NCBI GenBank assembly: GCA_910585245.1
Contig: CAJUCO010000002.1
Location: 62,001 to 126,000 of the forward strand
Length of the DNA stretch: 64,000 nucleotides
Direction: 5' to 3'
DNA from: an uncultured Oscillibacter sp.
GTDB taxonomy: Bacteria > Bacillota > Clostridia > Oscillospirales > Oscillospiraceae
The notes under the pieces are model-generated. The model had not been told where the DNA came from, did no database searches, and saw nothing but the letters and a program-made list of their open reading frames with translations. Made by a program: the position numbers and the translations under genes. Position 1 is the first letter of the stretch; every line of letters begins with the position of its first letter. Below are positions 41,494 through 49,668 of the stretch, piece after piece.

Positions 41494-42155
41494 CGTCTTC
41501 TCCTCTCCCCCTCAAAGGCCTCCCGCAGTTCCGCGAACGCGCGGATGGGGGAGCCGTCGGTATCCTGGAATTTCATGGGCAGGGCGAAAAACAAAAAGTC
41601 CTTCCGTCCCCGAATTTTTTTCAAGCACAGGTTTTCCAAAATCAGCACGCTGTCTTTTAAAAGAATATGGTGGATGGGAAGCCCCTTGTCCTCCAGCCGG
41701 TCAATGCTGATGGCGTCGGTTCCCACGCCCTTGAGTCCCCGGGAGACCAGATACTTCGCCGCCGCCCCGTCAGGGACGGGGAAGGCGTCCTCCAAAAAGC
41801 GCTCCGTTCCCCAGCGCTCCTCCCAGCCGGTGTAGAAGAGGATGTAGTCCGCAGTGTGAATGGCGTCGTAATTGGACTGCAAAAAGGACTCCGTAATCAC
41901 CGGGCCCTCCTGAGACACGTCCAGCACCGTAGCCCTGCCGGAGAATTGAGACATGGGCATCTGGTCCAAGGTGCGCCCCTCCTGCAAAAGATGGGCGGGG
42001 GCGTCCATGTGGGTGCCGGTGTGGGAGGAGAAGGTCAGCAGAGTCTCCCGGAATCCGTCTTTGGTGAAGGTACAGGCGGGGGAGAGGCTGGGGACCGGCG
42101 TGCCGGGATAGATGGGGATTTCCGGTGTGATGGTATGAGTCATGTCGATCAACAT
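41490..42155 (-). CDS. Cyclase-family (KynB/arylformamidase-like) metal hydrolase
   Basis: A 221-aa member of the PF04199 cyclase family. The defining metal motif HTGTHMDAPAH (near 45-55) is intact, after DMTHTITPEIPIYPG at the N-terminus. Other conserved stretches are ADYILFYTGWEERWG and GTDAISID. Family members hydrolyse formylkynurenine, isatin or related amides; the substrate here is unknown. The start is ATG at 42155, with AAAGGAAG upstream; a TTG seven codons earlier is possible. Its link to murT-gatD by overlapping stop/start codons is unusual. Confidence 0.88.
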   Translation of the reverse strand: MLIDMTHTITPEIPIYPGTPVPSLSPACTFTKDGFRETLLTFSSHTGTHMDAPAHLLQEGRTLDQMPMSQFSGRATVLDVSQEGPVITESFLQSNYDAIHTADYILFYTGWEERWGTERFLEDAFPVPDGAAAKYLVSRGLKGVGTDAISIDRLEDKGLPIHHILLKDSVLILENLCLKKIRGRKDFLFFALPMKFQDTDGSPIRAFAELREAFEGERRRR

Positions 42156-42215
42156 AAGGCGGCGCTTCCTTTCCAATCAGTATTGACAATTTGTCCGGTC
42201 TGAAAACCGGTGTTT

Positions 42216-44081
42216 CTATTTTTCTAAAAAAATCATCAATGCGGCCACGTCCGCCGGGGACACGCCGGAGATCCGGGACGCCTGACCCAGGTCCAGGGGC
42301 CGCACGGCGGCCAGCTTCTCCCGGGCCTCCAGCCGGAGACCCTGGATGGAACCGTAGTCCAGGTCCGGAGGCAGACGGTGGGAGGCCATCTTCTTGAAAT
42401 CCGCCACCTGCTTTTCCTGGCGGCGGATATAGCCCTCGTACTTTACAGAGATCTCCACCTGCTCCCGCACGTCCGGGGGCAGGGATGGGCGGGAGCGGTC
42501 GAAGGGGGCCAACTCGTCATAGTGAATCCGAGGCCGTCTCAGCAGGGCGTCAAGGGGGCAGCCCCCCGGCGCGTCCGCCGTGTCCTTGGAGCGGAGAAAA
42601 GCGGACAATTCCGGGGAGGGGGCGGCTCCTGTGTGGCGGAGCCGCCGGATTTCCCGCTCCACCGCTTCGTACTTTTCTTCCACGGCCTGGAAGCGTTCCT
42701 CCGAAACCAGGCCGATGTCATAGCCCCGTTTTGTAAGACGCAAATCCGCGTTGTCCTGGCGGAGCAAAAGCCGGTACTCGCTCCGGGAGGTCATGACGCG
42801 GTAGGGCTCTTCCGTGCCCTTGGTCACCAGGTCGTCAATGAGGGCGCCGATGTAACTCTCCGCCCGGGAGAGGATGAATTCGCTTTGCCCCCGGAGCTTC
42901 CGGGCGGCGTTGACCCCGGCCACAAAGCCCTGGACCGCCGCCTCCTCATAACCGGAGGAACCGTTGAACTGCCCCGCGCCGTACAGGCCGGGGATGGCCT
43001 TGACCTCCAACGTGGGGCGAAGGGCCAGAGGGTCGACGCAGTCATACTCAATGGCGTAGGCCGGCCGGGTCATGACGGCCCTGCGAAGGCCGGGAACGCT
43101 GTGCAGCATCCGGATTTGCACGTCCTCCGGCATGGAGGAGGAAAAGCCCTGGATGTAGACCTCCTCGGTGTCTAGGCCCATGGGCTCCACAAAGAGCTGG
43201 TGCCGGAGCTTATCCGGGAAGCGGACGATTTTCGTCTCAAAGGAGGGGCAGTACCGGGGCCCCACGCCCTCGATCAAACCGGAATACATGGGGGCCCGGT
43301 CCAGGTTTTCCTGGACGATGCGTTTTGTTTCCTCCGTGGTCCAGGTGAGGTGGCAAACGGCCCGGTTTTCCGGCATTTCCCCGGTAGAGTAGGAGAAGGG
43401 CAGAGGCAGGGGGTCGCCGGGTTGGACTTCCATCTCGTGGAAATCCACGGTTGCCGCGTGTACCCGGGGCGGCGTGCCGGTTTTGAAACGGCGGAGAGGA
43501 AGCCCCAGTTTTAAAAGAGACTCCGTCAGCCTGGTGGCGGCGTGCATTCCGTCGGGGCCGGAGTCCTCCACCCACTGGCCCACAATGGTCCGGCCCGTGA
43601 GGTAGGTGCCTGTGGCCAGGATGACCGCCCGGACGGAGAAGGCCGCCCCGGTGGCCAGAATCACGGAGAAATCCCCGCCCTGTTGGGGACGGACCTCCAC
43701 CACCTCGCCCTGGCGGACGGCCAGGTGGTCCTGCCGCTCTAAAACGCGCTTCATCCGGCCCTGGTACTTCCGCCGGTCCGCCTGAGCCCGGAGAGACCAG
43801 ACGGCGGGGCCCTTGCCCTTGTTCAAAAGGCGGTACTGGATGCAGCACTCGTCTGCGGCTTTGGCCATTTCGCCTCCCAGGGCGTCCAGCTCCCGGACCA
43901 GGTGGCCCTTGCCGGTGCCCCCAATGGCGGGGTTACAGGGCATATTGCCCACGGCGTCTAAATTGATGGTGAAGACGATGGTCTCCAGGCCCAAACGGGC
44001 GGCGGCCAGGGCCGCCTCAATGCCGGCGTGGCCCGCGCCGACGACGGCGATGTCGTATGTTCCGGCGGGAAATTCTTGCAT
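42216..44081 (-). CDS. mnmG: tRNA uridine-5-carboxymethylaminomethyl modification enzyme MnmG
   Basis: A 621-aa FAD protein that, with MnmE, modifies wobble U34. The dinucleotide fold YDIAVVGAGHAGIEAALAAA (about 9-28), the GIDA motif CNPAIGGTGKGHLVRELDALGG (near 49), GQFNGSSGYEEAAVQGFVAG (FAD), and the C-terminal helical domain are all present. The start at 44081 follows AAAGGAGCGCCT. mnmE, often a neighbour, is not in the window. Confidence 0.97.
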   Translation of the reverse strand: MQEFPAGTYDIAVVGAGHAGIEAALAAARLGLETIVFTINLDAVGNMPCNPAIGGTGKGHLVRELDALGGEMAKAADECCIQYRLLNKGKGPAVWSLRAQADRRKYQGRMKRVLERQDHLAVRQGEVVEVRPQQGGDFSVILATGAAFSVRAVILATGTYLTGRTIVGQWVEDSGPDGMHAATRLTESLLKLGLPLRRFKTGTPPRVHAATVDFHEMEVQPGDPLPLPFSYSTGEMPENRAVCHLTWTTEETKRIVQENLDRAPMYSGLIEGVGPRYCPSFETKIVRFPDKLRHQLFVEPMGLDTEEVYIQGFSSSMPEDVQIRMLHSVPGLRRAVMTRPAYAIEYDCVDPLALRPTLEVKAIPGLYGAGQFNGSSGYEEAAVQGFVAGVNAARKLRGQSEFILSRAESYIGALIDDLVTKGTEEPYRVMTSRSEYRLLLRQDNADLRLTKRGYDIGLVSEERFQAVEEKYEAVEREIRRLRHTGAAPSPELSAFLRSKDTADAPGGCPLDALLRRPRIHYDELAPFDRSRPSLPPDVREQVEISVKYEGYIRRQEKQVADFKKMASHRLPPDLDYGSIQGLRLEAREKLAAVRPLDLGQASRISGVSPADVAALMIFLEK

Positions 44082-44099
44082 AGGCGCTCCTTTGTTTCC

Positions 44100-44411
44100 C
44101 CGAGGGGGGAGGCGGTTGCTCGCCCTTCGGGCGGGGGGATTTCAGCTAGGATGCTAGCTGGTGCATTGCACCCCCCATTTTCTCTTTTCCTTCCAGAAGG
44201 AAAAGAGAAAACGGGCCGTGCACGGTCCAAAAGAGAAAAAGAAGTAACGGGAGACGATACGGGGGCGCGCCTGGAGTTTGGAGGACAAGTACGCAATGGC
44301 TCTGCCCGCGGCGTGGTGCGGGCGGGGGTTTGGTGGTTATCGAATGGACCAGTTGCTCTTTTCGCTGCCGCTACCCTGGCAATGAACGGTACTGCTCCCT
44401 ATTGGTAGCGC
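44100..44411. repeat. Hairpin-rich intergenic region, possible dispersed structured repeat
   Basis: This 310-bp gap holds a string of inverted repeats: GCTCGCCC-TTC-GGGCGG-like (near 44118), CAGCTAGGATGCTAGCTG (44143-44160), GGTGCATTGCACC (44161-44173), TTTTCTCTTTTCCTTC with its complement (44179-44212), and GGGCCGTGCACGGTCC (44213-44228). A less structured stretch, rich in GGGAGACGATAC-like text, follows to 44400. No supported ORF. I suspect a repetitive element but found no second copy in the window. Confidence 0.45.
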
Positions 44412-44630
44412 TTATTCTTTGTGGGCGTAACGGTTTTCCGTGCGGCCCATTAGCCAATCTACGGACACATCATAGTACTCCGCAATGCGGAAGAGTGAAC
44501 CGTATCGGGGTTCTGACCCTAACTCAATATTTTGGTATCCGCGCATGGTCATCCCCATCTCCGCTGCTACGGCAGGTTGGGACATTTTAAGCTCTTTTCG
44601 GAGCATTCGAATTTTTTCGCTTAATTCCAT
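44412..44630 (-). CDS. Small XRE-family transcriptional regulator
   Basis: A 72-aa single-domain HTH_3 protein: LSEKIRMLRKELKMSQPAVA, then AEMGMTMRGYQNIELGSEPR and IAEYYDVSVDWLMGRTE, the pattern typical of phage-type and plasmid-type repressors. The start at 44630 follows GGGGGAAGT. It is divergent from a 65-aa gene, with a palindromic operator between them. Confidence 0.88.
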   Translation of the reverse strand: MELSEKIRMLRKELKMSQPAVAAEMGMTMRGYQNIELGSEPRYGSLFRIAEYYDVSVDWLMGRTENRYAHKE

Positions 44631-44639
44631 ACTTCCCCC

Positions 44640-44669
44640 TTGACATAATACATAGCTATGTGGTATTAT
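44640..44669 (+). promoter_or_regulatory. Promoter with nested palindromic operator between xre and the 65-aa gene
   Basis: TTGACA (44640-44645) and TATTAT (44664-44669), spacing 18, direct the 65-aa gene. The spacer is filled by a dyad: ATAATAC (44645-44651) with GTATTAT (44663-44669) outside, ATAGCTAT (44652-44659) at the centre. A repressor bound here would block both directions. Confidence 0.65.
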
Positions 44670-44706
44670 AGCATACATAGAACTGAATGCTTAGAGGCTG
44701 GTAACA

Positions 44707-44904
44707 ATGACAGACATTCCCCAAATTGTGGAGGACCTCTATTTTCAGCAGGTCGTCATCCCGGACCAGAAGGATTGGCCGGAGTATCTCCGGGGAGACC
44801 CGGCAGCCATTCGCGGACTTTATTCGTTTTACTACGGCCTCCGCATGGGCGCTCAGATCTCCAGCGCCCTGCGGGAAGAGGATGTCATCCTCTCCGAAGC
44901 GTGA
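44707..44904 (+). CDS. Small protein of unknown function (65 aa)
   Basis: A soluble 65-aa protein (TDIPQIVEDLYFQQVVIPDQ, then DWPEYLRGDPAAIRGLYSFY), helical and acidic at its end. It looks like small proteins found in phage-derived or regulator-adjacent positions but I cannot name it. It has a good promoter and starts 77 bp from the divergent XRE gene. Its last 20 bases overlap, in antisense, the 3' end of the metallophosphoesterase gene. Confidence 0.65.
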   Translation: MTDIPQIVEDLYFQQVVIPDQKDWPEYLRGDPAAIRGLYSFYYGLRMGAQISSALREEDVILSEA

Positions 44905-45757
44905 CCACCGCCACCTCCGGCCGGTTGAACAGACGGAAGCTTGGCCATGTATTTCCCAGGCCCCGGGTGACGAACAGGGTGGAACCGTTTTCCTTGTAGA
45001 GTCCCGCCGTATAGGAGGGGAAGAAGGTCCGGTCCGTGGACACCAGCCCGTCGGTAAAGGGCAGGCGGATTACTCCGCCGTGGCCGTGGCCGGAGATCAC
45101 CAGATCCGCCCCCAGCAGGCTGTACTGCTCTGGAAAGTAGTTATTTCGGTGGGCCAGCAGAATCCAGAAGGGATCCTCGTAAACGTAGGCATTCCGGACC
45201 TCCTCCGCCAGAGCTTCCGGGGACTTCTGGTCCGCATAGCCGTTGGGATCGTCAATGCCCGCCAGGATCACATGGTCCCGGTTCCGCTTCAGGGCAACAA
45301 ACTCGTTGGACAGCACCTTTACCCCCTGGGCCTCCAAAGTTTGCTTCAGCTCCGGCACGTCCCCAATGGCCCACTCGTGGTTTCCCGTGACATAGTAGGT
45401 GGGGGCGATGTCCGCAAGACCTGCGGCAGTTTCCTCCGCATAGCCCTCCGGGATCTCCTGGAAGGCGTCCAGCAGGTCCCCCACTAAAAAGATGTATTCC
45501 GGCTCCTGAGCCCGAACGGCGCTTAGGAGCTGCTGGTTTTTCTCGCCGAAGTAGGTGGAGTGCAGGTCCCCCAGCACCACCAGACGGCAGCCGTCGAAGC
45601 TCTGGGGCAGGTTCCGGAAAGCGGGGGAGAAGAACGTGGTTTGCAGCGTCGTGTTACCCCAGTGAACATAGAATACCGCCAGAACGCCAAGCGCTATCAA
45701 AAACAGCAATTGCCGCCCCCAGCTTCGCTGGCGGTACGGTTTAGAACGCCTTTTCAT
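44885..45757 (-). CDS. Membrane-anchored metallophosphoesterase (YkuE-like)
   Basis: A 290-aa calcineurin-like phosphoesterase with an N-terminal anchor (LLFLIALGVLAVFYVHW). The metal motifs are LVVLGDLHSTYFG (DxH), FLVGDLLDA (GDxxD), YVTGNHEWAIGD (GNHE), ILLAHRNN and VISGHGHGG (GHxH). In the YkuE/LpxH-like group these are Mn- or Zn-dependent. The start at 45757 follows GGAGGTGTCT; a GTG two codons earlier is too close to that site. It converges on, and overlaps, the 65-aa gene. Confidence 0.9.
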   Translation of the reverse strand: MKRRSKPYRQRSWGRQLLFLIALGVLAVFYVHWGNTTLQTTFFSPAFRNLPQSFDGCRLVVLGDLHSTYFGEKNQQLLSAVRAQEPEYIFLVGDLLDAFQEIPEGYAEETAAGLADIAPTYYVTGNHEWAIGDVPELKQTLEAQGVKVLSNEFVALKRNRDHVILAGIDDPNGYADQKSPEALAEEVRNAYVYEDPFWILLAHRNNYFPEQYSLLGADLVISGHGHGGVIRLPFTDGLVSTDRTFFPSYTAGLYKENGSTLFVTRGLGNTWPSFRLFNRPEVAVVTLRRG

Positions 45758-45968
45758 AGACACCTCCGGGCCGTCTGACGGCGGTCTTTCCTATATGGAA
45801 AAGTATAGCACAGGGAGTATTTCCCTGACGAGAGGAAAAATACACAAAGAAACCTTCCGGGATACAGAAAACTTCGTGCGCACCGCCGCGAAGAGAGTGA
45901 CCTTAGGGCGGGGTGACGAAAGAAGTCGAAAGAAAAATAAAATTTTTATGAAATACAGAAAATTCCTC

Positions 45969-45997
45969 TTGCATTATGTCTACAAGTATGGTATTCT
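45969..45997 (+). promoter_or_regulatory. Promoter of the 27-aa peptide gene
   Basis: TTGCAT (45969-45974) and TATTCT (45992-45997) with exactly 17 bp between; an AT-rich block lies upstream. Confidence 0.65.
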
Positions 45998-46031
45998 TTT
46001 TACAGTTATTTCGAGAGAGGAGATTACAGAC

Positions 46032-46115
46032 ATGAAAATCTTTACACAAGCCCTACCTGATGATTTGGACGACATGATCTTTCTGGATGAGCCTTGGACT
46101 CACAGCGAGCGCTGA
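46032..46115 (+). CDS. 27-residue peptide gene
   Basis: The frame reads MKIFTQALPDDLDDMIFLDE followed by PWTHSER and a TGA. It is below usual ORF cut-offs, yet it has a consensus-like promoter 35 bp upstream, an AGAGAGGAG ribosome site 10 bases before the ATG, and an intrinsic terminator 11 bases after the stop. The peptide is acidic, with no hydrophobic stretch long enough for a membrane helix. It could be a signalling or modified peptide precursor, a small regulator, or a leader peptide. No modification enzyme lies nearby. Confidence 0.55.
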   Translation: MKIFTQALPDDLDDMIFLDEPWTHSER

Positions 46116-46125
46116 AAACCGGAGA

Positions 46126-46155
46126 CCACGCCGTCGGCGTGGGTTTTTTCTTTTT
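46126..46155 (+). terminator. Terminator of the 27-aa peptide gene
   Basis: CCACGCC-GTC-GGCGTGG stem followed by GTTTTTTCTTTTTC. Confidence 0.85.
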
Positions 46156-46472
46156 CAAAAACCCGGGCGTTGGCCCGTTGACGATAGGAACCCGGACTTG
46201 AGACCCTGAAACGGCGGTCCGAAACCCATATTGTTTCGTTGTAGATCAAAGGTGAGCGAGCCTGCCCCACAAAATGGGGCGGGCTTTTCCGTTGTCTACT
46301 AGATCGTGTATAAACCCATCAAAAAACCCTGCGAAAAATCGTGGTTTTTATGGAAAATTTTCGTGGCGTTTTGCGGTGAGATATGATACATTGAAAGTAA
46401 AGAAACGTCACTTGAAGCGGGTGATTTGCTTTCTGGAAACGCGGCAGCAGAGAAAAAGAGAGGGGTGGCCTT
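46156..46472. other. Intergenic region with a second terminator; possible small RNA
   Basis: About 100 bp of mid-GC sequence (46160-46255), with short complementary patches such as GGACTTG/CGGTCC, ends in a clear terminator at 46260-46292. No ORF and no convincing promoter was found, so a small RNA is only a possibility. The rest up to 46472 is the AT-rich upstream region of the IseA-like gene. Confidence 0.4.
46260..46292 (+). terminator. Intrinsic terminator in the intergenic region
   Basis: GCCTGCCCCA-CAAAA-TGGGGCGGGC followed by TTTTCC. Nothing annotated ends here. Confidence 0.7.
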
Positions 46473-47096
46473 ATGCGCAAGAATATGACCGCGCTGGTGT
46501 TCATGCTGTTGCTGACGGGCTGCGCCGCGCCTTCCGCGCCCGCCGGGGCGTCTTCCGTAAAACCCGAGTTGGCGGCCCAGGTGGAGGATATGAGCGCTTC
46601 CATGGTGGAATCGTCGGCCCGGCCTCTTTTGGAATCGGAGGTCCTGGCCGCCTATGAGTGGGCCCAGCGCATCTACGGCTGGTTTGATCTTTCGCCTCTG
46701 CCCACCTCCGGGCAGTCCGCCTCCATAGACGGAGAGACCTATTTCCCAGTGGATATGAAGGGGATCGAGGAACTGGAGGACCTGCGGAATTACTTGCGGG
46801 GCGTCTTCTCCCAGGAGTTGACGGACCGCCTCCTGGATGGAAAGAGCGCCAGAATCCGCTACCGGGATGTGAGAGGCGTTCTCTGCGTCTCCGGTGAGGG
46901 CCGGGACCGGAACGCGGAAAAGGGCGCCATTCAGGTGGAGGTAGAGCAGGTGGACGACGCCTCCTATTCCGTCAATGTGGTGGTGGATTTGCTGGGGGAG
47001 GACGGCCAAACCGTGGTGGGCCTGGAAAGTTGGTCCTTTCCATATGTCTTTTTGGATGACCGCTGGGTCTTTACCGATTTTCGATTGGTCTATTAA
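46473..47096 (+). CDS. Lipoprotein, IseA-like (DL-endopeptidase inhibitor family)
   Basis: A 207-aa exported protein with a lipobox (LLLTGCAAP, Cys near 17). The mature domain (AAYEWAQRIYGWFDLSPLPT ... VDMKGIEELEDLRNYLRGVF, SQELTDRLL, RYRDVRGVLCV) resembles IseA/YoeB, a small alpha-beta inhibitor of DL-endopeptidases in Bacillus. The identification is by recall and pattern. GAGAGGGGTGGCCTT precedes the ATG, and a strong terminator follows. A role in restraining wall hydrolases is inferred. Confidence 0.65.
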   Translation: MRKNMTALVFMLLLTGCAAPSAPAGASSVKPELAAQVEDMSASMVESSARPLLESEVLAAYEWAQRIYGWFDLSPLPTSGQSASIDGETYFPVDMKGIEELEDLRNYLRGVFSQELTDRLLDGKSARIRYRDVRGVLCVSGEGRDRNAEKGAIQVEVEQVDDASYSVNVVVDLLGEDGQTVVGLESWSFPYVFLDDRWVFTDFRLVY

Positions 47097-47113
47097 ACAT
47101 ACAGAAATTCCCT

Positions 47114-47149
47114 CCCTCCGGACAGAAAAGCCGTCCGGAGGGGGTTTTT
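47114..47149 (+). terminator. Terminator after the IseA-like gene
   Basis: CCCTCCGGAC / GTCCGGAGGG stem followed by GGTTTTT. Confidence 0.88.
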
Positions 47150-47498
47150 CGTAAAAGGTGCGTAGAATAGCAGGTGATTTCCCTGCACGGAACGCAAAAA
47201 ACTACGCAAAAAAATTGTTTTTTGCGTGGATTTATGATAGCATGAAAAAAACCTGCCGGAGGACAGGAGAGATTGTTATAGAAATATCAGAATTTGCGCT
47301 ATCAAATGGGCAAATTTACGAAAATTTTCCTTGATATTAAAGCAATATGCCCATATTTACCGCCTGTCTTTTGTCTGATTATAAGAAATACAACGTTTGC
47401 GTAAGAAAAAACGCTTCAATCTCTTGAAAAAATGTTCGGATATGTTACAATAAGTCTACACAGTTAAGCGGCACAAAACCAAAAGGAGGAGAGAAATT
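47150..47498. other. Long AT-rich upstream region of hppA
   Basis: About 350 bp without a gene. It contains a perfect hairpin ACGCAAAAAA/TTTTTTGCGT (47213-47236) and an unassigned block with several short inverted pairs (47270-47380), then a promoter at 47424-47451. It is much more AT-rich than the coding DNA on both sides. No known riboswitch pattern was recognised. Confidence 0.5.
47424..47451 (+). promoter_or_regulatory. Promoter of hppA
   Basis: TTGAAA (47424-47429), 16 bp, TACAAT (47446-47451), about 48 bp before the start codon. Confidence 0.65.
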
Positions 47499-49619
47499 AT
47501 GGAAAACTTGTTTTGGATCGGTTTCATAGGCGCGTTGGTCGCCGGACTTTTTGCTATTGTACAGGCAAAAAAAGTGCTTTCTTACTCAGAAGGAAGCGAA
47601 AAAATGCGTAAAATTGCGGCGAATATCCGCTCTGGCGCAAACGCTTACTTAAAGCAGCAGTACACCACGGTATTCAAGGTCTTCATCGTGGTCTTCCTGA
47701 TTCTGCTGGCCATTGCCTTTGCCACCGGGGGGAAGATGCTCTCCAAGTTCACCCCCTTCGCCTTTGTCACCGGCGGCATCTTCTCTATGCTGGCGGGCTT
47801 CATCGGCATGAAGATCGCCACCAACTCCAACGCCCGGACCGCCCAGGCCGCCTCCGAGAGTTTAAATAAGGGACTCCGGGTAGCCTTCTCCTCCGGCTCC
47901 GTCATGGGCTTCACCGTGGTGGGCCTGGGTATGCTGGATATCACCATGTGGTTCTTCCTGCTGCGCTATGCCTTTGGCGTGAACGACCCTGTGGACCTGG
48001 GCAACATCATGGTAATGAACGGCATGGGCGCCAGCTTCATGGCCCTCTTCGCCCGAGTGGGCGGCGGCATCTACACCAAGGCCGCCGACGTGGGCGCGGA
48101 CCTGGTGGGCAAAGTCGAGGCAGGCATCCCCGAGGATGACCCCCGGAACCCCGCCACCATTGCCGATAACGTGGGAGACAATGTGGGAGACGTGGCCGGT
48201 ATGGGCGCGGACCTTTACGAGTCCTATGTGGGTTCGATTCTCGCCACGTTCGCACTGGGCGCCGTGGGCGGCTATGGCTGGAAGGGGATGTTGCTTCCCG
48301 TGGCCCTGGCGGTTTGCGGCATCATCTGCTCGATCTTCGGTTCCTTCCTGGTGAAAACCAGAGAGGACGCCACCCAGGAGTCCCTGCTGAAGAGCCTGCG
48401 CACCGGCACCTATACCGCCGCCATCCTGGCCGCGGCGCTGGCCGCCCCCCTGACCTATTGGATTTTGGGGAGCTGGGGCGTGTATGTGGCCATTCTCTGC
48501 GGCCTCATCGGCGGCTGCGCCATCGGCTATTTCACCGAGTACTACACCTCCGACACCTATAAGCCCACTCAGGAGCTGGCGGCGGCCTCTGAAACCGGCT
48601 CCGCCACCATCATCATCGGCGGTATCTCCCTGGGGCTCAAGTCTACCATGACCTCCATCATCATTGTGGCGGTGGCGGTGCTGGTGAGCTATTTCGCCGC
48701 CGGAGGCACCATCCAGATCGTGGACGGCGCGGGACACTTCACCGCCGCCTTCAACCAGGGCCTCTACGGCATCGGCATCGCCGGCGTAGGGATGCTCTCC
48801 ACCCTGGGTATCACCCTGGCCACGGACGCCTATGGCCCTGTGGCGGACAACGCGGGCGGTATCGCCGAGATGAGCGGCCTGCCGGAGACCGTCCGCCAGC
48901 GGACCGACGCCCTGGACTCCCTGGGCAACACCACCGCCGCCACCGGCAAGGGCTTTGCCATCGGCTCCGCCTCCCTGACCGCCCTGGCTCTGCTGGTGAG
49001 CTATGTCAACATTGTCCAGGAAAACACCGATGAGGTTTTGAACTTCACCCTCACCAGTCCCACCGTTTTGGTTGGCCTGTTCATCGGCGCGATGCTGACC
49101 TTTGTCTTTACCGCCGAGACCATGAACGCCGTGCAGAAAGCGGCCCAGTCCATCGTGGTGGAGGTCCGCCGCCAGTTCAAGGAAATCCCCGGCATCATGG
49201 AGTACAAGGCCGAGCCGGACTACGCCTCCTGCGTGGGCCTTTGTACCAGAGGCGCGCTCCATGAGATGGTAACCCCTGCGGTGCTGGCCATTGTGGTGCC
49301 CATCATCACCGGGTTGATTCTCGGGCCCACCGGCGTGGTAGGCTTGCTTGGCGGCGTGTCCGTCTCCGGTTTTGCCATGGCCGTGTTCATGTCCAACGCA
49401 GGCGGCGCCTGGGACAACGCGAAAAAGTACATCGAAACCGGACACCACGGCGGTAAGGGCTCCGACCAACACAAGGCGGCCGTGGTGGGCGACACCGTGG
49501 GCGACCCCTTCAAGGACACCTCCGGCCCGTCTTTGAACATTCTGATTAAGCTCTGCTCCACTGTGTCCATCGTGTTTTCCGGCCTGATTCTGGCCTTCAA
49601 TCTGATGGGCCTGATGTAA
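47499..49619 (+). CDS. hppA: K+-dependent membrane-bound pyrophosphatase (ion pump)
   Basis: A 706-aa, about 16-helix pump that uses PPi hydrolysis to export H+ or Na+. Active-site loops are DVGADLVGKVEAGIPEDDPR (near 188), NVGDNVGDVAGMGADLYESY (near 225) and, at the end, DNAKKYIE and GDTVGDPFKDTSGPSLNIL. The segment GNTTAATGKGFAIGSA has Ala where K+-independent enzymes have Lys, so K+ dependence is expected. Whether Na+ or H+ is moved cannot be settled from sequence by eye. AAAGGAGGAG precedes the ATG. Confidence 0.96.
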   Translation: MENLFWIGFIGALVAGLFAIVQAKKVLSYSEGSEKMRKIAANIRSGANAYLKQQYTTVFKVFIVVFLILLAIAFATGGKMLSKFTPFAFVTGGIFSMLAGFIGMKIATNSNARTAQAASESLNKGLRVAFSSGSVMGFTVVGLGMLDITMWFFLLRYAFGVNDPVDLGNIMVMNGMGASFMALFARVGGGIYTKAADVGADLVGKVEAGIPEDDPRNPATIADNVGDNVGDVAGMGADLYESYVGSILATFALGAVGGYGWKGMLLPVALAVCGIICSIFGSFLVKTREDATQESLLKSLRTGTYTAAILAAALAAPLTYWILGSWGVYVAILCGLIGGCAIGYFTEYYTSDTYKPTQELAAASETGSATIIIGGISLGLKSTMTSIIIVAVAVLVSYFAAGGTIQIVDGAGHFTAAFNQGLYGIGIAGVGMLSTLGITLATDAYGPVADNAGGIAEMSGLPETVRQRTDALDSLGNTTAATGKGFAIGSASLTALALLVSYVNIVQENTDEVLNFTLTSPTVLVGLFIGAMLTFVFTAETMNAVQKAAQSIVVEVRRQFKEIPGIMEYKAEPDYASCVGLCTRGALHEMVTPAVLAIVVPIITGLILGPTGVVGLLGGVSVSGFAMAVFMSNAGGAWDNAKKYIETGHHGGKGSDQHKAAVVGDTVGDPFKDTSGPSLNILIKLCSTVSIVFSGLILAFNLMGLM

Positions 49620-49668
49620 ACCGGCACTGCTATTTGACCGCTTCTTTTTCTTCCTTTCCTTTTATACG

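Noticed and set aside
46160..46292. 6S RNA or SRP RNA candidate
   Set aside because: No long interrupted rod structure of 6S and no SRP Alu/S-domain loop motif (GGAA...AGCA type) could be recognised.
47862..49472. 536-codon minus-strand ORF
   Set aside because: Antisense shadow of hppA with biased His/Gly/Gln composition and no homology.
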